DNA of 64,000 bases from Mesostigma viride (lineage: Eukaryota > Streptophyta > Mesostigmatophyceae > Mesostigmatales > Mesostigmataceae). Location of the stretch: assembly GCA_009746045.1 (NCBI GenBank), contig RPFO01000667.1, positions 7,217,046-7,281,045 on the forward strand, written 5' to 3'. Both the position numbers and the translations under genes were made by a program. The notes beneath the pieces were generated by a model. The model was not told the origin of the DNA and did no database searches. It saw nothing but the letters and a program-made list of their open reading frames with translations. Each line of letters begins with the position of its first letter. The stretch's first letter is position 1. Below are positions 1 to 12,794 of this stretch, piece by piece.

Positions 1-273
1 CCATGCTCGTTTTCGATCAAGTCATGAAACCCCACCAGGGACTTCAGCAGCCCGTAATGCTCTGTCGTCAACGCCGACGGGAGCCCGGGCACCAACGCAC
101 TCGCGACGACGTACACATTCGGACCGTGAGGGATGGGCACAGTCCTGTTGCAGTGTTGCTGATGTGATTGTACTACTACTATGAGGTACTATGAGGCACC
201 AAATATGTGCCTACATAATGACACTCACGAATCTCCACCTACATGTACTGCATCGCATTTTGGTCGTAAACAG

Positions 274-372
274 GCTGGTCGGACGCCCTTCCACCTGGCT
301 GCCTACTCAGGGAGCCTGGAGCTGCTGGAGTATTTGGTGGAGCGCTGGGTGTATATCCGGGCAAGGGACAAG
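274..372 (+). CDS. Ankyrin-repeat exon (partial gene)
   Basis: A 99-nt phase-0 exon coding 33 residues, framed by an acceptor (taaacag) and a donor (gtgggt). The peptide carries the ankyrin core G-R-T-P-F-H-L-A-A-Y-S-G followed by L-E-L-L-E-Y-L-V-E, so it is one whole ankyrin repeat, a protein-binding helix-turn-helix module. The same one-repeat-per-exon plan is seen at 2613-2711 and in the 57-64 kb locus. Upstream exons would lie outside the window. The next likely exon is 2613-2711, which has the same phase and nearly the same length. No ATG is assigned. Confidence 0.7.
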
Positions 373-2612
373 GTGGGTTTAAGGTTGGGCCGCCAGGTTC
401 ATTATTAGTGATCAGGTTAACTTGTTGGTGGTTGCTTTGCTTTGTGTGCATGACTGCTTGTGAGTATTTCTATCAATGAGTAAACCACTGAGTGCAGTGA
501 GTATATGTGTGTTTTGTCGCTGTATGCTTCATCGCTAAATTCACAATGACAGACGACGAGACTTGATGGAAGAGTCGTCTCGATCATTTTTATCCTGGGT
601 CTGCCAAGAGCTGTGTATTGGTCTAGCCGGCGGATAATCTCTCGGATGGTGCCTTGTTAATCGACGGGAGGGTGATGGCGCCTTACTAACCAGAAGTAAG
701 CTCGTTGCGGCTGTTGTTAACCTGGGTTAATCAGCCGTCCATCCTAACTTTAGGACTTGGTCCTGAAACGTCCTAAGGTCACTATAACCGAGGTACCGAG
801 CGCGGGGGGTCACTATGTGGTCCATACCCCTAGTGGACCGTGACCTCCGAGTTGTACCCTACCCGCGATACCGGTATATCGTACCCGAATTCCGTACCGG
901 GTACTAGGTAGATGCGCGGGAATGTACGTACCTCGACCAAAAATACAACGATTTGGGGGCAAAAAAGTGGGTGCGGGAATAATGTGCGGCGGATATGGCA
1001 ACCTGACAATGGGTGGCTTTTTCACGTGAGCTTATCGTTTTGGGCGCCCAGTAGCAAGAACGAAAGCTTGATACTTACACGTCAAGGCGCTGAATTTGGC
1101 TGCGAAATTATTTGCGTTTGCATGTGTAGCACGGCTGCTCAACATGAGTAGGTCACAGATCGCCTGCGCCCGGATGGTCGATTTTGACCACAAACATGTC
1201 AGTGCGTGAGAGAACGTTGCCCGCACCAGGCCAGGCAGTTTTTTCGCATGATTTTAATGGTAGTTTAGAGTTTAGAAACGGTATATCTGACAAGGGAGCG
1301 CCCGGGCCTGGATGTTCTTGCCCGAAGTTTACTGTCGACCATTTTGCAGAACGTTAGGGCTGGGCAGCGAGCGCACGTGACAGTACTTGTCTTTCGATCT
1401 ATCTTGGGCCTAGAACAATTCTCCGGCGTGTTTTACATAACTTTCGAACCATTTTGCAAGTTTGGCTGCGTTCTTGTGCCGGAAAGCTGGCTTGCTGCGG
1501 ATATCCGCGATTCTTAATTAATGCATCCACCTGGACGTGGTGACGTAACAAGCAGGTGCGTGCCGGGTTCTCTCTGTGGTTAGGTGTAAGGGATAGCGTA
1601 GTCGTAGCAGTAAGTGTCAGCGGGCTATGCCTGAAAGACAGGACAGTTTCTGTGCATTTACATGGCTTACGTAGTTGGTTTACGGCATGTACTTTCTATC
1701 GTCGCAATCTTCCTTGTTCGCTGCTGCTAAGTTACGCATGCTTCCCAGCGGTGTTACGGTTGCGTTCATGATCAACCATGGGCCCATTGCTCGCAGTTGT
1801 TCTAGCTGTTCTTGTGCTGCTTATATGTGATGCTTTTACAGCTCGCCCCCCCCCTTTAGAATGCATGCGGTGTGTGGCATGTTCGATAGTGCTCTTCAAC
1901 AACTTCATCTGGCTGCTATCCTGTGTAAGTTTCCATACGTGTACATGTGGGGTCCTCTCCTTCCTGGGTGGTGGCCAGCATGCCCTTGACATTAAACAAG
2001 CAATGGGGTATGCTTAGAGAGATTTTGCCGTAAGGGGTGGGTCATATTCAAGCCATGCAACCTCAGCCTTTATACAACCTTATATTGCATGATCTGCCCC
2101 ATCTGTGACACCGTTAGGCACGCGTATACATACGTGCAGCCACAGCACGGCACGGCCTTGTTATACGCTGCCCCACCTCCCCAAGGCCGCGTAGGGTCCC
2201 GTGGGGCCCCGAGGATTGGTAAGAAGCTTAAGGGACTGTGTGGGTGGCGTGGTGATGTGTGATACACATGGTGGTCCTAAAAAGTCCTTGTTACAATTTT
2301 GGGCCATTTTTTTCGTTCGAGGTCTGCCATGGGGCAGGGCCAGTTTTGGTACTAAACTTCGTTATTTGAACTTAGGTCTTTGATAGAAATTAAATAACTA
2401 TATTATTTCTCAGTGGCACAAATGCCAGGGTCAAATATTATTGTTTACTTGATAATTAAATACGCATTCCCCAGCGTCCTAAATGTAGGACTTTTTTTCA
2501 GGCTTTTGGACACTGTGATTCAAGTAACAATAACGATTGTTCCAACTGAGCACTTTTTTACACTGACCGTGTGCCTGGCTTATGTGTTCGTACTGTTTCG
2601 CCCAACATCCAG
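373..2612 (+). other. Probable long intron of the left ankyrin gene
   Basis: About 2.2 kb between two phase-0 ankyrin exons. I see no conserved coding sequence; the short open frames here have no recognisable motif. It may be an intron or may separate two genes; transcript data would decide. Confidence 0.35.
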
Positions 2613-2711
2613 GAAGGCAACAACGCGCTGGCTTTTGTGCGTGGCAACGCCAACGTCGCGACGTTTCTTGGGAGGTGGCTCACAATGGCACGCGAGGACA
2701 GGGTTACACGC
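2613..2711 (+). CDS. Ankyrin-like exon, divergent repeat
   Basis: A 99-nt phase-0 exon after a clean acceptor (catccag) and before a donor (gtaagt). It begins E-G-N-N-A-L-A-F and continues G-N-A-N-V-A-T-F-L-G-R-W-L. The start matches the ankyrin exon at 61134 (E-G-H-N-A-L-H-W), including the cag|GAAGG junction. It looks like a weakly conserved ankyrin repeat, perhaps the capping one, ending in a basic/acidic tail (A-R-E-D-R-V-T-R). Most likely the same gene as the exon at 274-372. Confidence 0.55.
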
Positions 2712-3195
2712 GTAAGTACTTGCATGGAAGTATGCTCAGTGCTCAGGAATAAAATTGAGTGTTCAAGGACACAGGCTTGGTGGATGCCGGGCCGCTCACC
2801 TGATAATAATGAAATGCGCCAACGGCTAGTAATAAAATGAGCCACCGCGTTGTCCCGCTTGGGAGAGTTGGAGCACAGGATGACCTGGGGATTTAGTGCT
2901 TTCAAACCCCCGGATACGTTTCCAGTACGCCTGTACATGTGGGATGGGAGCGGCCACTCACCATTCGTTCACTGCCCCAAGGGCTGGTCCCTTGGTAACC
3001 TGAACGTAGTTCAGAAATATGTGGGCTGAAGGCTGCCAGATATGTGATGGCCGAATGCCCAAACACACTGCATTTGGCAGCCGGGCCGGTAATTTGATTG
3101 TCAATTCAAGGCATCAACTTCCAGAATCGTATAATATACTGGTGTGGTGGAATGCTAATGCTGCATGTGGTATTATGATGGTATTTGTTTTGCAG

Positions 3196-3304
3196 CCGGG
3201 ACCGGTACACAATCTTGTATCGCGCCTTGGCTCATGGACTGAGCTTGGATTGCAGCAACAATCCAGAGCACTGCAGTGGCTCCTGATTACTGGCCTGACG
3301 CTTG
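3196..3304 (+). CDS. Possible further exon of the left ankyrin gene
   Basis: Open in the phase left by the preceding exon, after an acceptor (gttttgcag) and before a donor-like gtaagg at 3305. The 36-residue translation is rich in L, S and Q and matches nothing I recognise. The support is splice signals and frame continuity only. The 37-bp satellite begins about 50 bp downstream. Confidence 0.25.
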
Positions 3305-3356
3305 GTAAGGCACCATTTTGGACGTTTCCGTTTTGATGTGAAAGCCAAGTCATTTA

Positions 3357-4814
3357 GTTAATTAATTAATGAATACCGCGTCACTACGTCATGTGTTATT
3401 AATTAATGAATACTGCGTCAATATACGTCATGTGTTATTAATTAATGAATACCGCGTCACTACGTCATGTGTTATTAATTAATGAATACCGCGTCACTAC
3501 GTCATGTGTTATTAATTAATGAATACCGCGTCAATACGTCATGTGTTATTAATTTATGAATACCGCGTCAATACGTCATGTGTTATTAATTAATGAATAC
3601 CGCGTCAATATACGTCATGTGTTATTAATTAATGAATACCGCGTCACTACGTCATGTGTTATTAATTAACGAATACCGCGTCGCTACGTCATGTGTTATT
3701 AATTAATGAATACCGCGTCACTACGTCATGTGTTATTAATTAATGAATACCGCGTCACTACGTCATGTGTTATTAATTAATGAATACCGCGTCACTACGT
3801 CATGTGTTATTAATTAATGAATACCGCGTCAATACGTCATGTGTTATTAATTAATGAATACCGCGTCACTACGTCATGTGTTATTAATTAATGAATACCG
3901 CGTCACTACGTCATGTGTTATTAATTAATGAATACCGCGTCACTACGTCATGTGTTATTAATTTATGAATACCGCGTGACTACGTCATGTGTTATTAATT
4001 AATGAATACCGCGTCACTACGTCATGTGTTATTAATTAATGAATACCGCGTCACTACGTCATGTGTTATTAATTAATGAATACCGCGTCACTACGTCATG
4101 TGTTATTAATTAATGAATACCGCGTCACTACGTCATGTGTTATTAATTAATGAATACCGCGTCACTACGTCATGTGTTATTAATTAATGAATACCGCGTC
4201 ACTACGTCATGTGTTATTAATTAATGAATACCGCGTCACTACGTCATGTGTTATTAATTAATGAATACCGCGTCACTACGTCATGTGTTATTAATTAATG
4301 AATACCGCGTCACTACGTCATGTGTTATTAATTAATGAATACCGCGTCACTACGTCATGTGTTATTAATTAATGAATACCGCGTCACTACGTCATGTGTT
4401 ATTAATTAATGAATACCGCGTCACTACGTCATGTGTTATTAATTAATGAATACCGCGTCACTACGTCATGTGTTATTAATTAATGAATACCGCGTCACTA
4501 CGTCATGTGTTATTAATTAATGAATACCGCGTCGCTACGTCATGTGTTATTAATTAATGAATACCGCGTCACTACGTCATGTGTTATTAATTAATGAATA
4601 CCGCGTCACTACGTCATGTGTTATTAATTTATGAATACCGCGTCACTACGTCATGTGTTATTAATTAACGAATACCGCGTCACTACGTCATGTGTTATTA
4701 ATTTATGAATACCGCGTCAATATACGTCATGTGTTATTAATTAATGAATACCGCGTGACTCACTACGTCATGTGTTATTAATTAATGAATACCGCGTGAC
4801 TCACTACGTCATGT
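3357..4814. repeat. 37-bp satellite array, about 39 copies
   Basis: Head-to-tail array with a 37-bp period. Each unit holds TTAATTAATGAATACCGCG followed by TCACTACGTCATGTG and TTA. Variants include TCAATACGTC, a two-base insertion (TCAATATACG), TTTATGAAT, TAACGAAT and, at the right end, GTGACTCACTACG. The middle copies are nearly identical while both ends carry most of the variants, as expected from unequal exchange. Each unit contains a TACGTCA, the core bound by CREB/bZIP-type factors; whether this matters is unknown. Confidence 0.95.
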
Positions 4815-7183
4815 GCGCATGTGAAGTCCAACTCAAGCATCAGGTGCGAACTAGCAAGTCTGCATGATTGCAGATCGATCATCGTTGGCCATCCCGACGT
4901 GTTGTGCTGAATTTTAGGCAGCACCATGACTCCACTTAAGGTGAGGGTCCTATGCCAGACCCCCCAAAACCATAATATGGAATAACATGCAAAGCTGGCC
5001 TTGGGGCACCTGCAAACTATGATTTTGCCATGTAAATGGGATGTGTGGGGGTCCATCCCACCCACTGATGGGGGGTATATACCCCTTTTAGTGACCGGTA
5101 TTACGCAAAAACGGACAAAAGACGCTACTCTAGGGGCATATCCCCTAGGACAGTGGGGGCACAATTACTCATGTTTCAATATATTCCCATATAAAATCGT
5201 ATACGGTGAGGTTGCCTACCTAATTGGAGCCCCGGAATGATGAGTATTATTGAAGTTATTAATTTTCCCCTAAAAACCGTACTTTTTAAGGCTGAAAAAA
5301 ATAAATCAAATCAAAAACACATATTTAGAGCCTGGGGAGATATACACAAATACTACACATATCGACAATTAATGCCACAAAATCTGAGCTCATTCTGAGT
5401 ACAAACGTAGAAGTTATAGCGTTTGGCAGTTTGCCACCTGTGCAGACGCTAAGGAAGGCAATAGTGAGTATTAAGGCACACTAACACTTCCTATGCCATC
5501 CAAAAGGCTCCTGACCATGCCCAATTTGACCACAATGTACAAGGAGGTGGCTGGGCACGTCATGTGCCCTTGCCTTACCTCGACACGGGCAACGTGTTGC
5601 GTGTGTGCACAACAATGAGGCAGGTAGCTCTACATGCCTAGCCAACACTTCTTATGCATATTCCAAGTTTATGGTGTGGGCATCATCCCAAAACCAAGCT
5701 GTCCGAATTCAAACACACCCTGGAAAGCCATATCCACTAATTGCCCAACCAAGGGTAACAACAGACAGTCCACAGAGAAAGCATAAGTATCATACATGCT
5801 GCTTGCCAAGGCTTCTTACCATGGTTACCTTGCCTTGCTAGCATATGAATTAGGGCTCTCCCATTTTAGTGGGAGAAAGGCCAACAAGACGACGATAACC
5901 CCTACCTACATGCAGTTCCACCCATGCAGTATGCCCCTCAGAACAACCACTGCCACCTTTCTTTCCAGCGCAATTGTTTGCCAAGAAACAACCTCAAGCT
6001 TGTGAGCCTCTAACCACAATGAAGCCGCTGCTAAGAAAGGCTGCGTCAATATTCACACAAAACTGAGTGCTGTTAGCAATCTCCTTCCAAGAAAGCACTC
6101 AGCAAATCCCTGACAACTTGACGGCATGCCACGGCTCACGCTTTGACACGTCCCAGCCATGCAACGTACATACAAAACACTAAAAGGTGCCAGAAATCTG
6201 GCGATGCGCAGCACGGAATGGCATTCTACCTGGCGCTAACTGCACGGAAAGAAGCCGAAAACTTGCGTTGATAACCCATAAAGGAAGCGAAGCATCCATA
6301 GGGTGACGCTGAGCGCACGATCGTACCATTACCGGCGTTGTCCTTCGATTCGCCCAGCGGCGCCGGAAAGAACAACCTTCCATGGAATAATAAGACGCGC
6401 ATCCCGCGAGCCTGGAGAGTGTCTTACCGATCATGAAGGAAATCTTGCCGAAACCCAGCAATTTTTTTAAAGCTTTACCAATAACAATGTAAACGCATCC
6501 TTGACGCTAGGTAAAGCCCATAAAACCTGACAATCACCGCCGCCAGCGTGCATTCTAATTTATTCCTCTCGACGAAAACTTCAGATCAGACCCCCGTGGC
6601 GATGGTCATCAATAAAATCATCGACACTGCAAAAAACGCGAACTCCGCTACGAAGTAATATCATAAACTTGTCGTCTTTAAGATTAGCACAGTTTCTCTG
6701 CATTCCGCGAGCTATCTTTTTCTACTCTGCCTGAAAGCACGTCGCCATGGCCAGCTCCGGTAGGGGTGCGCGCACCGTGCACCACTTTTTCACGGTACGG
6801 ACGGGTACCGCGAATTTTTTTGGCGCCAAAAAATTCGCGCCGGGACCGTCACCTTAAGGCCTACTTGCAAAACGTGGTCATGTGCCTACAAATCAAAATA
6901 AGGCATGTTTGTGTCTGTTTACCTAGTCGAAAAGCGTACCACAGCACAGACAACGGCTGAAATATGTACTAGCTGGCCTCGTGGGCTTTCAGTGGTTGTC
7001 TCACCTGCAAGAGATTTCTGTTGGCATGCAGGCTTCTGGTGCATGAACTGTGGGTGCATTGAATTGCTTGTTGAGGCAGATTTACTCTTATCAAGGAGAC
7101 AACCACGACTCTCTTATATTCTTTCTTGTCATGCACTGCTGTTGTCTGTTGAAACCATTCATTTTTACAACCACGTGCTGCAG
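4815..7183. other. Intergenic, no gene recognised
   Basis: No ORF with a recognisable domain on either strand. The longest open frames (4778-5164 minus, 6180-6461 minus) lack conserved motifs. At 6815-6842 a short inverted repeat (GCGAATTTTTTTGGCGCC and its complement) can form a hairpin. Confidence 0.5.
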
Positions 7184-7284
7184 GGTGCCTCCGTGCTCTT
7201 GCCCCACGCAAGGTTAGGACATACAAGCTCACAGTTCCTTATACCGTTGTCACGGACGAGACCGACGATGAAGAGACGGCATGA
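7184..7284 (+). CDS. Possible terminal exon, unknown protein
   Basis: After an acceptor (cgtgctgcag) an open frame runs to TGA and encodes a tail containing A-P-R-K-V-R-T-Y-K-L-T-V-P-Y and ending T-D-E-T-D-D-E-E-T-A. The acidic end looks like a protein C-terminus. No upstream exon was found. Low confidence. Confidence 0.2.
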
Positions 7285-8610
7285 GCCGGACTTGATGACT
7301 ATGCCAGTGCTGCTCAGCCGGCCGCGAATGACTAGCTGTGCAGATCGAGATTTAAACTGTGGCCGGCAACACGATAGTATTGGCCTTGACTTTGTCGTGG
7401 GCTTTCCGTGATAGGCTAGGCATGGGCATGTGCTACCCTAGACGGGACGGGCTTACGCCCGGGCAGCCTCCTGGTTTGTCTGTAATATGGAGGCAGATGG
7501 CCCGCAAGGAGAGGTGGCAGGTAGTGATGAAGGAGACCACCCCAAGTCAGTGGGGGCTCCGCGTGTGACGCAGTTTGGCATTCATAGCGATTCGGGCCGT
7601 GGTGCCCACAACCCTGTAACGTACTAGGAACTAGATAGCAATCATAATCCATTCCATCCCATGTTCCCCTCCCACTGAGGACTTATGCTCACGTGACGCA
7701 GTCACGTGTCTATTAATGAATCAATGACCATGGTGATCGACTCTATGTAGCCAACAGTAAAAATGCGATTGCGGCAATCCTAAAGCTTTGCTGCCAGCTT
7801 GGAAATAGAGTGCATGGGAGGCCTTGGTCAGCGCACCGGCCTGCCTGAAGAGGTCGCACTTCAAACCTGGGGGGTTTCAAACTGCCACCTCATGGGCGTC
7901 CTGATGAGTGGGACACTGGCCCGCAATTTTTGGGCTAGAAACGTGTCAGACATCGAAAAGTTTGAATAATGTTTATTCAGCTCCTTGTTTATTACTGCAG
8001 GGGTGTCTTCAATTATTTTCACCCCGAATTAAATATCTACTATCAAATTGAAATCGAAACTATGCCTCTAGATTCAAAATTGCAGCATTCCAGGCCTTTA
8101 CGCACAGAGCCCTGAAATGTCCAAGAGTTCTTGCAAGCTTGCCAAGCACCCGCAGAGCCATGTAGACCCTTTGAAAAAAGATAGCTCGATGGCCTCTCAA
8201 CCAGCCACCTAATGGCGCGGCATTAATTTTTAGACATGGCCAGCTCTGCAGTGGCCAGCGTGCTTCCGGTTGGGCATCCTGTGCTGCATGCCAACCAGAG
8301 CGTTGTCCTTGCACCAGCCCCGTATACCCGGGTTGGTTCCATTTGAGCGGTTTGCACCCCGCGGATCTCCCAACGCAGGCTCGCATGCGCGCAAGGATCA
8401 GAATATCTCCGTGTCACCATGCTCGAAATATCGAGGATCCATGCCACTTGGCCCCGCAGCAGGCAGTACCTGTAGACACGCCCATCGTATACGCCAGCAC
8501 CCGTCTCAATCCCGCGAATTATACCGCCACTGTCAACACAGGCACATGAGCGAATGGATACCCAAGTGCAAGCATGCCGTACATAGACATCCCAAGCCGT
8601 GGTACGCGAA
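7285..8610. other. Intergenic, 3' flank of the kinase gene
   Basis: No gene seen. At 7690-7728 there is a copy of the dispersed motif CACGTGACGCAGTCACGTG followed by ATTAATGAAT. AATAAA on the minus strand (TTTATT at about 7972 and 7988) could serve the kinase transcript but is 600 bp past its stop codon. Confidence 0.4.
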
Positions 8611-11600
8611 TTATACCGCCACTGGTTCTGTCGCCAGCACAGGCCTTAGAGCCACTGGCTCTGCTGCTGCCATTGTCACCGCACCCGACACTGCCGCTGT
8701 GGGTTCCGACGCTGCCTGCGTGGACTCCGAAACAACCGGATTGGAGCCCGATACTGATTCCGCCAACGCGGGCTCTGATGGGCTACTCTTGCCACTCGAC
8801 ACTGGCTCCGCTGCGTCTAACAAATTCAACGCGGCATCCTCTGCCGAGACCATACTGGCATCCGTCCCCGTTGCCTCTGCGGGCTGGACCAGTACCGCCA
8901 CTGCCTCCTGATCGGCCGCCGGCTGTGGTTGGGCCCGCCCCACATGCAGCACATGCTCCATCGCAGCCAGTGACGCGCCTGGCCTGCCCACGGGGCCGTA
9001 CTCGTACGAGAACCCCATGAAGTCGTCGTGGTGGAGCGGGTTGGCCAGCACGGCCGCGTCGCAGGGGGAGTCCCTCGCCAGCTGGCGCGTGTACGCCTCG
9101 TCAAAGTTTCGGAAACACCGCTCGCTCTCGACCGCCGGCAGGAACGGGGGGCTCATCTGCCGGCTCTCGACCTGGGCCCACTTGATCCCCTGGAAGAAGG
9201 GGTGCCGAAGGATCTCGTCCCCCGCGAGCCGCTTCGCAGGGTCCTTGTTTAATAACCCCTTCAGCAGGGATGCCACACGGGGGGACAGGAACGGCGGCAG
9301 CTTGACCTTGTCCTTGACGATGCGTGTCTGGAGCTTTGAGCGGTCCTTGGTCGCAAACGGGGTCGAACCGGTGAGCATCTCAAACAGCAGGATGCCGACC
9401 GACCACCAGTCGGCGGGCTTGGAGTGGCCCTTCCCGAGGACGATCTCGGGGGCCATGTACTCGACGGTACCTGCCATCGAGTTGGTCGCGCGGCCCTCCG
9501 CCATCTGCGGCTTTGCGAGGCCGAAATCGGTGATTTTCACGTGGCCCTCGTGGTCCAGCAGGATGTTCTCCGGCTTGAGGTCGCTGTGATTGTGAGGGGC
9601 GTGAGCACAACCATTACGGCTGATTGTTAGGAGAATGCAAGCCATCCAGGATGTTCTCGGTTTTCCGGTGACTGTGTTCATGAGGGTGAAAATTTGTTGT
9701 GTGGTTAGCGACGGGATTTCTGTGAGTTAATTGCTTTACCTTCATTTGCGTTACTTTATTTTGGCATTGGTAGCATGGGTAGAAGCATAAGCATTAGATA
9801 GGTTCTAATTCTCGGGCTTAAGGCCCATCTTCATTTCCCTGAGGACTTTGGCTCACGTGACGCAGTAACGTGTATATTAATCAAGTCAAGGCCGCTGTGG
9901 TCATAAGGGGTGTAAAACACATACTACCTGGCGGCGTCATCGATAACAAGTCGGGGTGATCAGACGTGGAATGCACGCCAGTCGCCACACAAGACGTTCT
10001 CCGGTTTCAGATCGCAGCGATTGCGACCATGGGGGTGTGGCTACTGAACATGGAAGCTGGCTATGGGATGACAGGATCCGCTTAGGTAGGCATAAGATTA
10101 TTATCATTCGATACATGATAATGATCGATCCTTGCTGACAGAATTGGAAGTGATGGCTTGGAGCATGGCTTGGGAAAACAAGCTATGAGGGGCATGGCTT
10201 GGGAAAACAAGCTATGAGGGTCTCTGGAAAGCATGGCTTGGAAAAACAAGCTATGAGGGTCTTGAGAGGTTTCGTGGTTCCAGATGGGTGCATGTCGTTA
10301 TCACGTTTGATGCAGTTCATGGAAACTGAAAGCAGCAGTAAATGCATGGAGCAGTGCTGTGCCAGCTGTCCATTCCCGTGTGTGAGGGAAAGTAAGAAAA
10401 AGCCTCACAATGGGCTTCCATGATGCTCATACATCCCGCAAGGATGCATCGGGTCACACAAACCTGTAGGCAATAATTCGGGGCAGCGGTGCCACTGTCG
10501 TGGATGTGTTCCCACCTACAGGTAGTAGATACAGTTTTTCTAACCAAAAGGATGGGGTGAGACCCCCTTCTTTCCCTCCCCCCCTGCCCCCCCAGCTCCC
10601 GCCCCAACTAAAAACCAAAACTAACCAGGGAAGAAATACAACATCCAACACACAAGCCAACACCCACCGGTGGATGATGTCGAGCGAGTGCAGGTGCTGC
10701 ACCGCCAGCACGATCTCCGACATATAGAAGCGCGCCAGCTCCTCGCTAAACGTCCCCTGCTGGTACAGCTGGAAGAACAAGTGGCCCCCGTTGATGAAGT
10801 CCAGCACCAGGTACAGCTTGGAGGGCGACTGGAATGAGTAGCGGAGCGTCACGATGTAGGGGTGGCGGACCGCTTTAAGGATGTCGCGCTCTGCGCGCAT
10901 GTAGCTGGTCTGGCGGCGCTCCAGGATGCGGTCCTTGCGCATGACCTTCATTGCGTAGACCTGGGCGTGAGGGATGTGGATGTGGCAGTAGTGGTAGTGG
11001 TGGTGGTGGTGGTGGTGGTGGTGGTGGTGGTGGTGGTGGTGGTGGTGGTGGTGGTGGTGGTGGTGGTGGTGGTGGTGGTGGTGGTGGTGGTGGTGGTGGT
11101 GGTGGTGGTGGTAGTGCTAGTGGTAGTGGTAGTGGTAGTAGTAGTAGTAGTGGGGAGAAGAGAGGCACGCAGTGAGCGTATGAAGGCGGAAAGTGGTGAG
11201 GATGCGGTCCTTGCGCACCACCTTGATTGCGTAGACCAGCGCGGAAGGCATTAGTTAATAGTTAGTAGTCAATTAACAACACGCAAGCGGAATCCGCAGG
11301 TGGGGAAGGCATAAGGAGGTGGCAGTTTGGGGATGGGAGGGGGGAGTGGGCGTGACCGTGTGTTTGCACAGGACCTTCCTTCATCGTGTGGACTTGCATG
11401 TGGGGGTTGGGTGGTAGCGGTGAGGGTGGTGGGTGGGGTGGGGGTGGTGATAGTGATCATGGGTAGTTGTCGTGTGGGTAGGAATGGGGGGTGGGGCATG
11501 TCCAGTGCATGATGAGAGGGAGGAAAGCGGAGGGGAGAGAGATAGCGCTTGGGGGGTTGGGGTTGGGGAGGAAGGGGCACGAATGGGTGTACACTCCTGC

Positions 11601-12757
11601 AGGTATAGACCTGGTTGCGCATAGGCTTCGAAGTTCAGGGAACTGCGTGCGTGAGTTCAGGCCAAGGAGAGAGATGGCTTGGGGCAGTGGGACGGGACCG
11701 AGCATACGGGGGCGGAGGGCAAAAGAGATATGCCGGGGAGGCGAAGAAAAAAGTTTAAGTGGTAAGGAAACACTACAGTAGGGGGCGGGGAAGAAATGGC
11801 ATAAGACACAGTTTTCAAGTTGAACGGTGTGATCTCCTAACAATGGTGAAAGCTAAGCTCCATCTTTAGATCGATAAAGCAAAAGCGACGGTCTCCACTT
11901 CTCGCCTCCTCTCACCTGCTGGTTTGTGCGGTCCACCACGGCAAACACCTTGCCAAAAGCGCCCTGTCCCACCACGCGCAGCAGCTCAAAGTCGTCCGTG
12001 GTCAGCTTGCGACGGGGTGGGTGAGCAGGAGCCGCCGCCACCGCAGCAGAAGGAGGGGCAGGACCAGCGGCAGTAAGGCCAGCAGCAGCAGCATCTTCAC
12101 CCTGGGGAAGGGGAGTAGCAGCGCCATCGTTATTATTACTACTGCTGGTGCCGTCACATGGGCCAGCTACTGCCCATGCTACTGCCTGAGGGTCCTCTTT
12201 CGTCGCCGCATGAGCGTCCTTGCTCCCCTCGCTCGGGCCGCGACTCCTCACGCCCTCGTGGCTGGGTTCTCTATCAGCGGCTGCCACGTGATGGGTGCCC
12301 GACGCTGGGTCACTCGAGTGGGCCGTCGAGTGGTCACCCAGTTCCCTCCCTCCCATAATCCCGTTGGTCACGTCCGCATTACAAGATGCACTGCCGTCCT
12401 GTTGGCTCTGCCCGTCCGCCACGGGTAAAAACGCGGTTGTATTACGGGCGGAAGGCAGGGTGGCCGATAGCGCCCCCCTGACAGCACTGGCATACGCCCC
12501 CTTCTTACTGGCATCTGAACCCCTGTTGCCCGCATTGCCCCCAGAGGCCCCATTGGGCCCCTTGCCCCCATTGGCCTGGTCCCCACTCTCGCTGCCCTCA
12601 TCTCCATCCTCCTCCTCCACCGCCTCAGCGCCGGCCTCTTGCAGCTCTTGCAGCGCGTCCTGGTGGGGGGAAAGGGGGGGTTGATGATGTGTTTGTGGGT
12701 GATCAAGTTCATGATTGTGTGGTGTGGCGACGGTGTTTCAGCTCTTGCTGCGCGTCC

Positions 12758-12794
<37 letters not shown>

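Noticed and set aside
2558-2938. 126-codon minus-strand ORF
   Set aside because: Overlaps a supported ankyrin-like exon on the plus strand and has no motif.
3357-4814. CRISPR-like array of regularly spaced repeats
   Set aside because: Units are directly adjacent with no unique spacers, in a eukaryotic genome; it is a satellite.
10862-11254. Poly-Val and poly-Gly ORFs over the GGT array
   Set aside because: Microsatellite in a kinase intron on the opposite strand.
12021-12684. Plus-strand ORFs opposite kinase exon 2
   Set aside because: Shadows of the GC-rich minus-strand exon, with no motif of their own.
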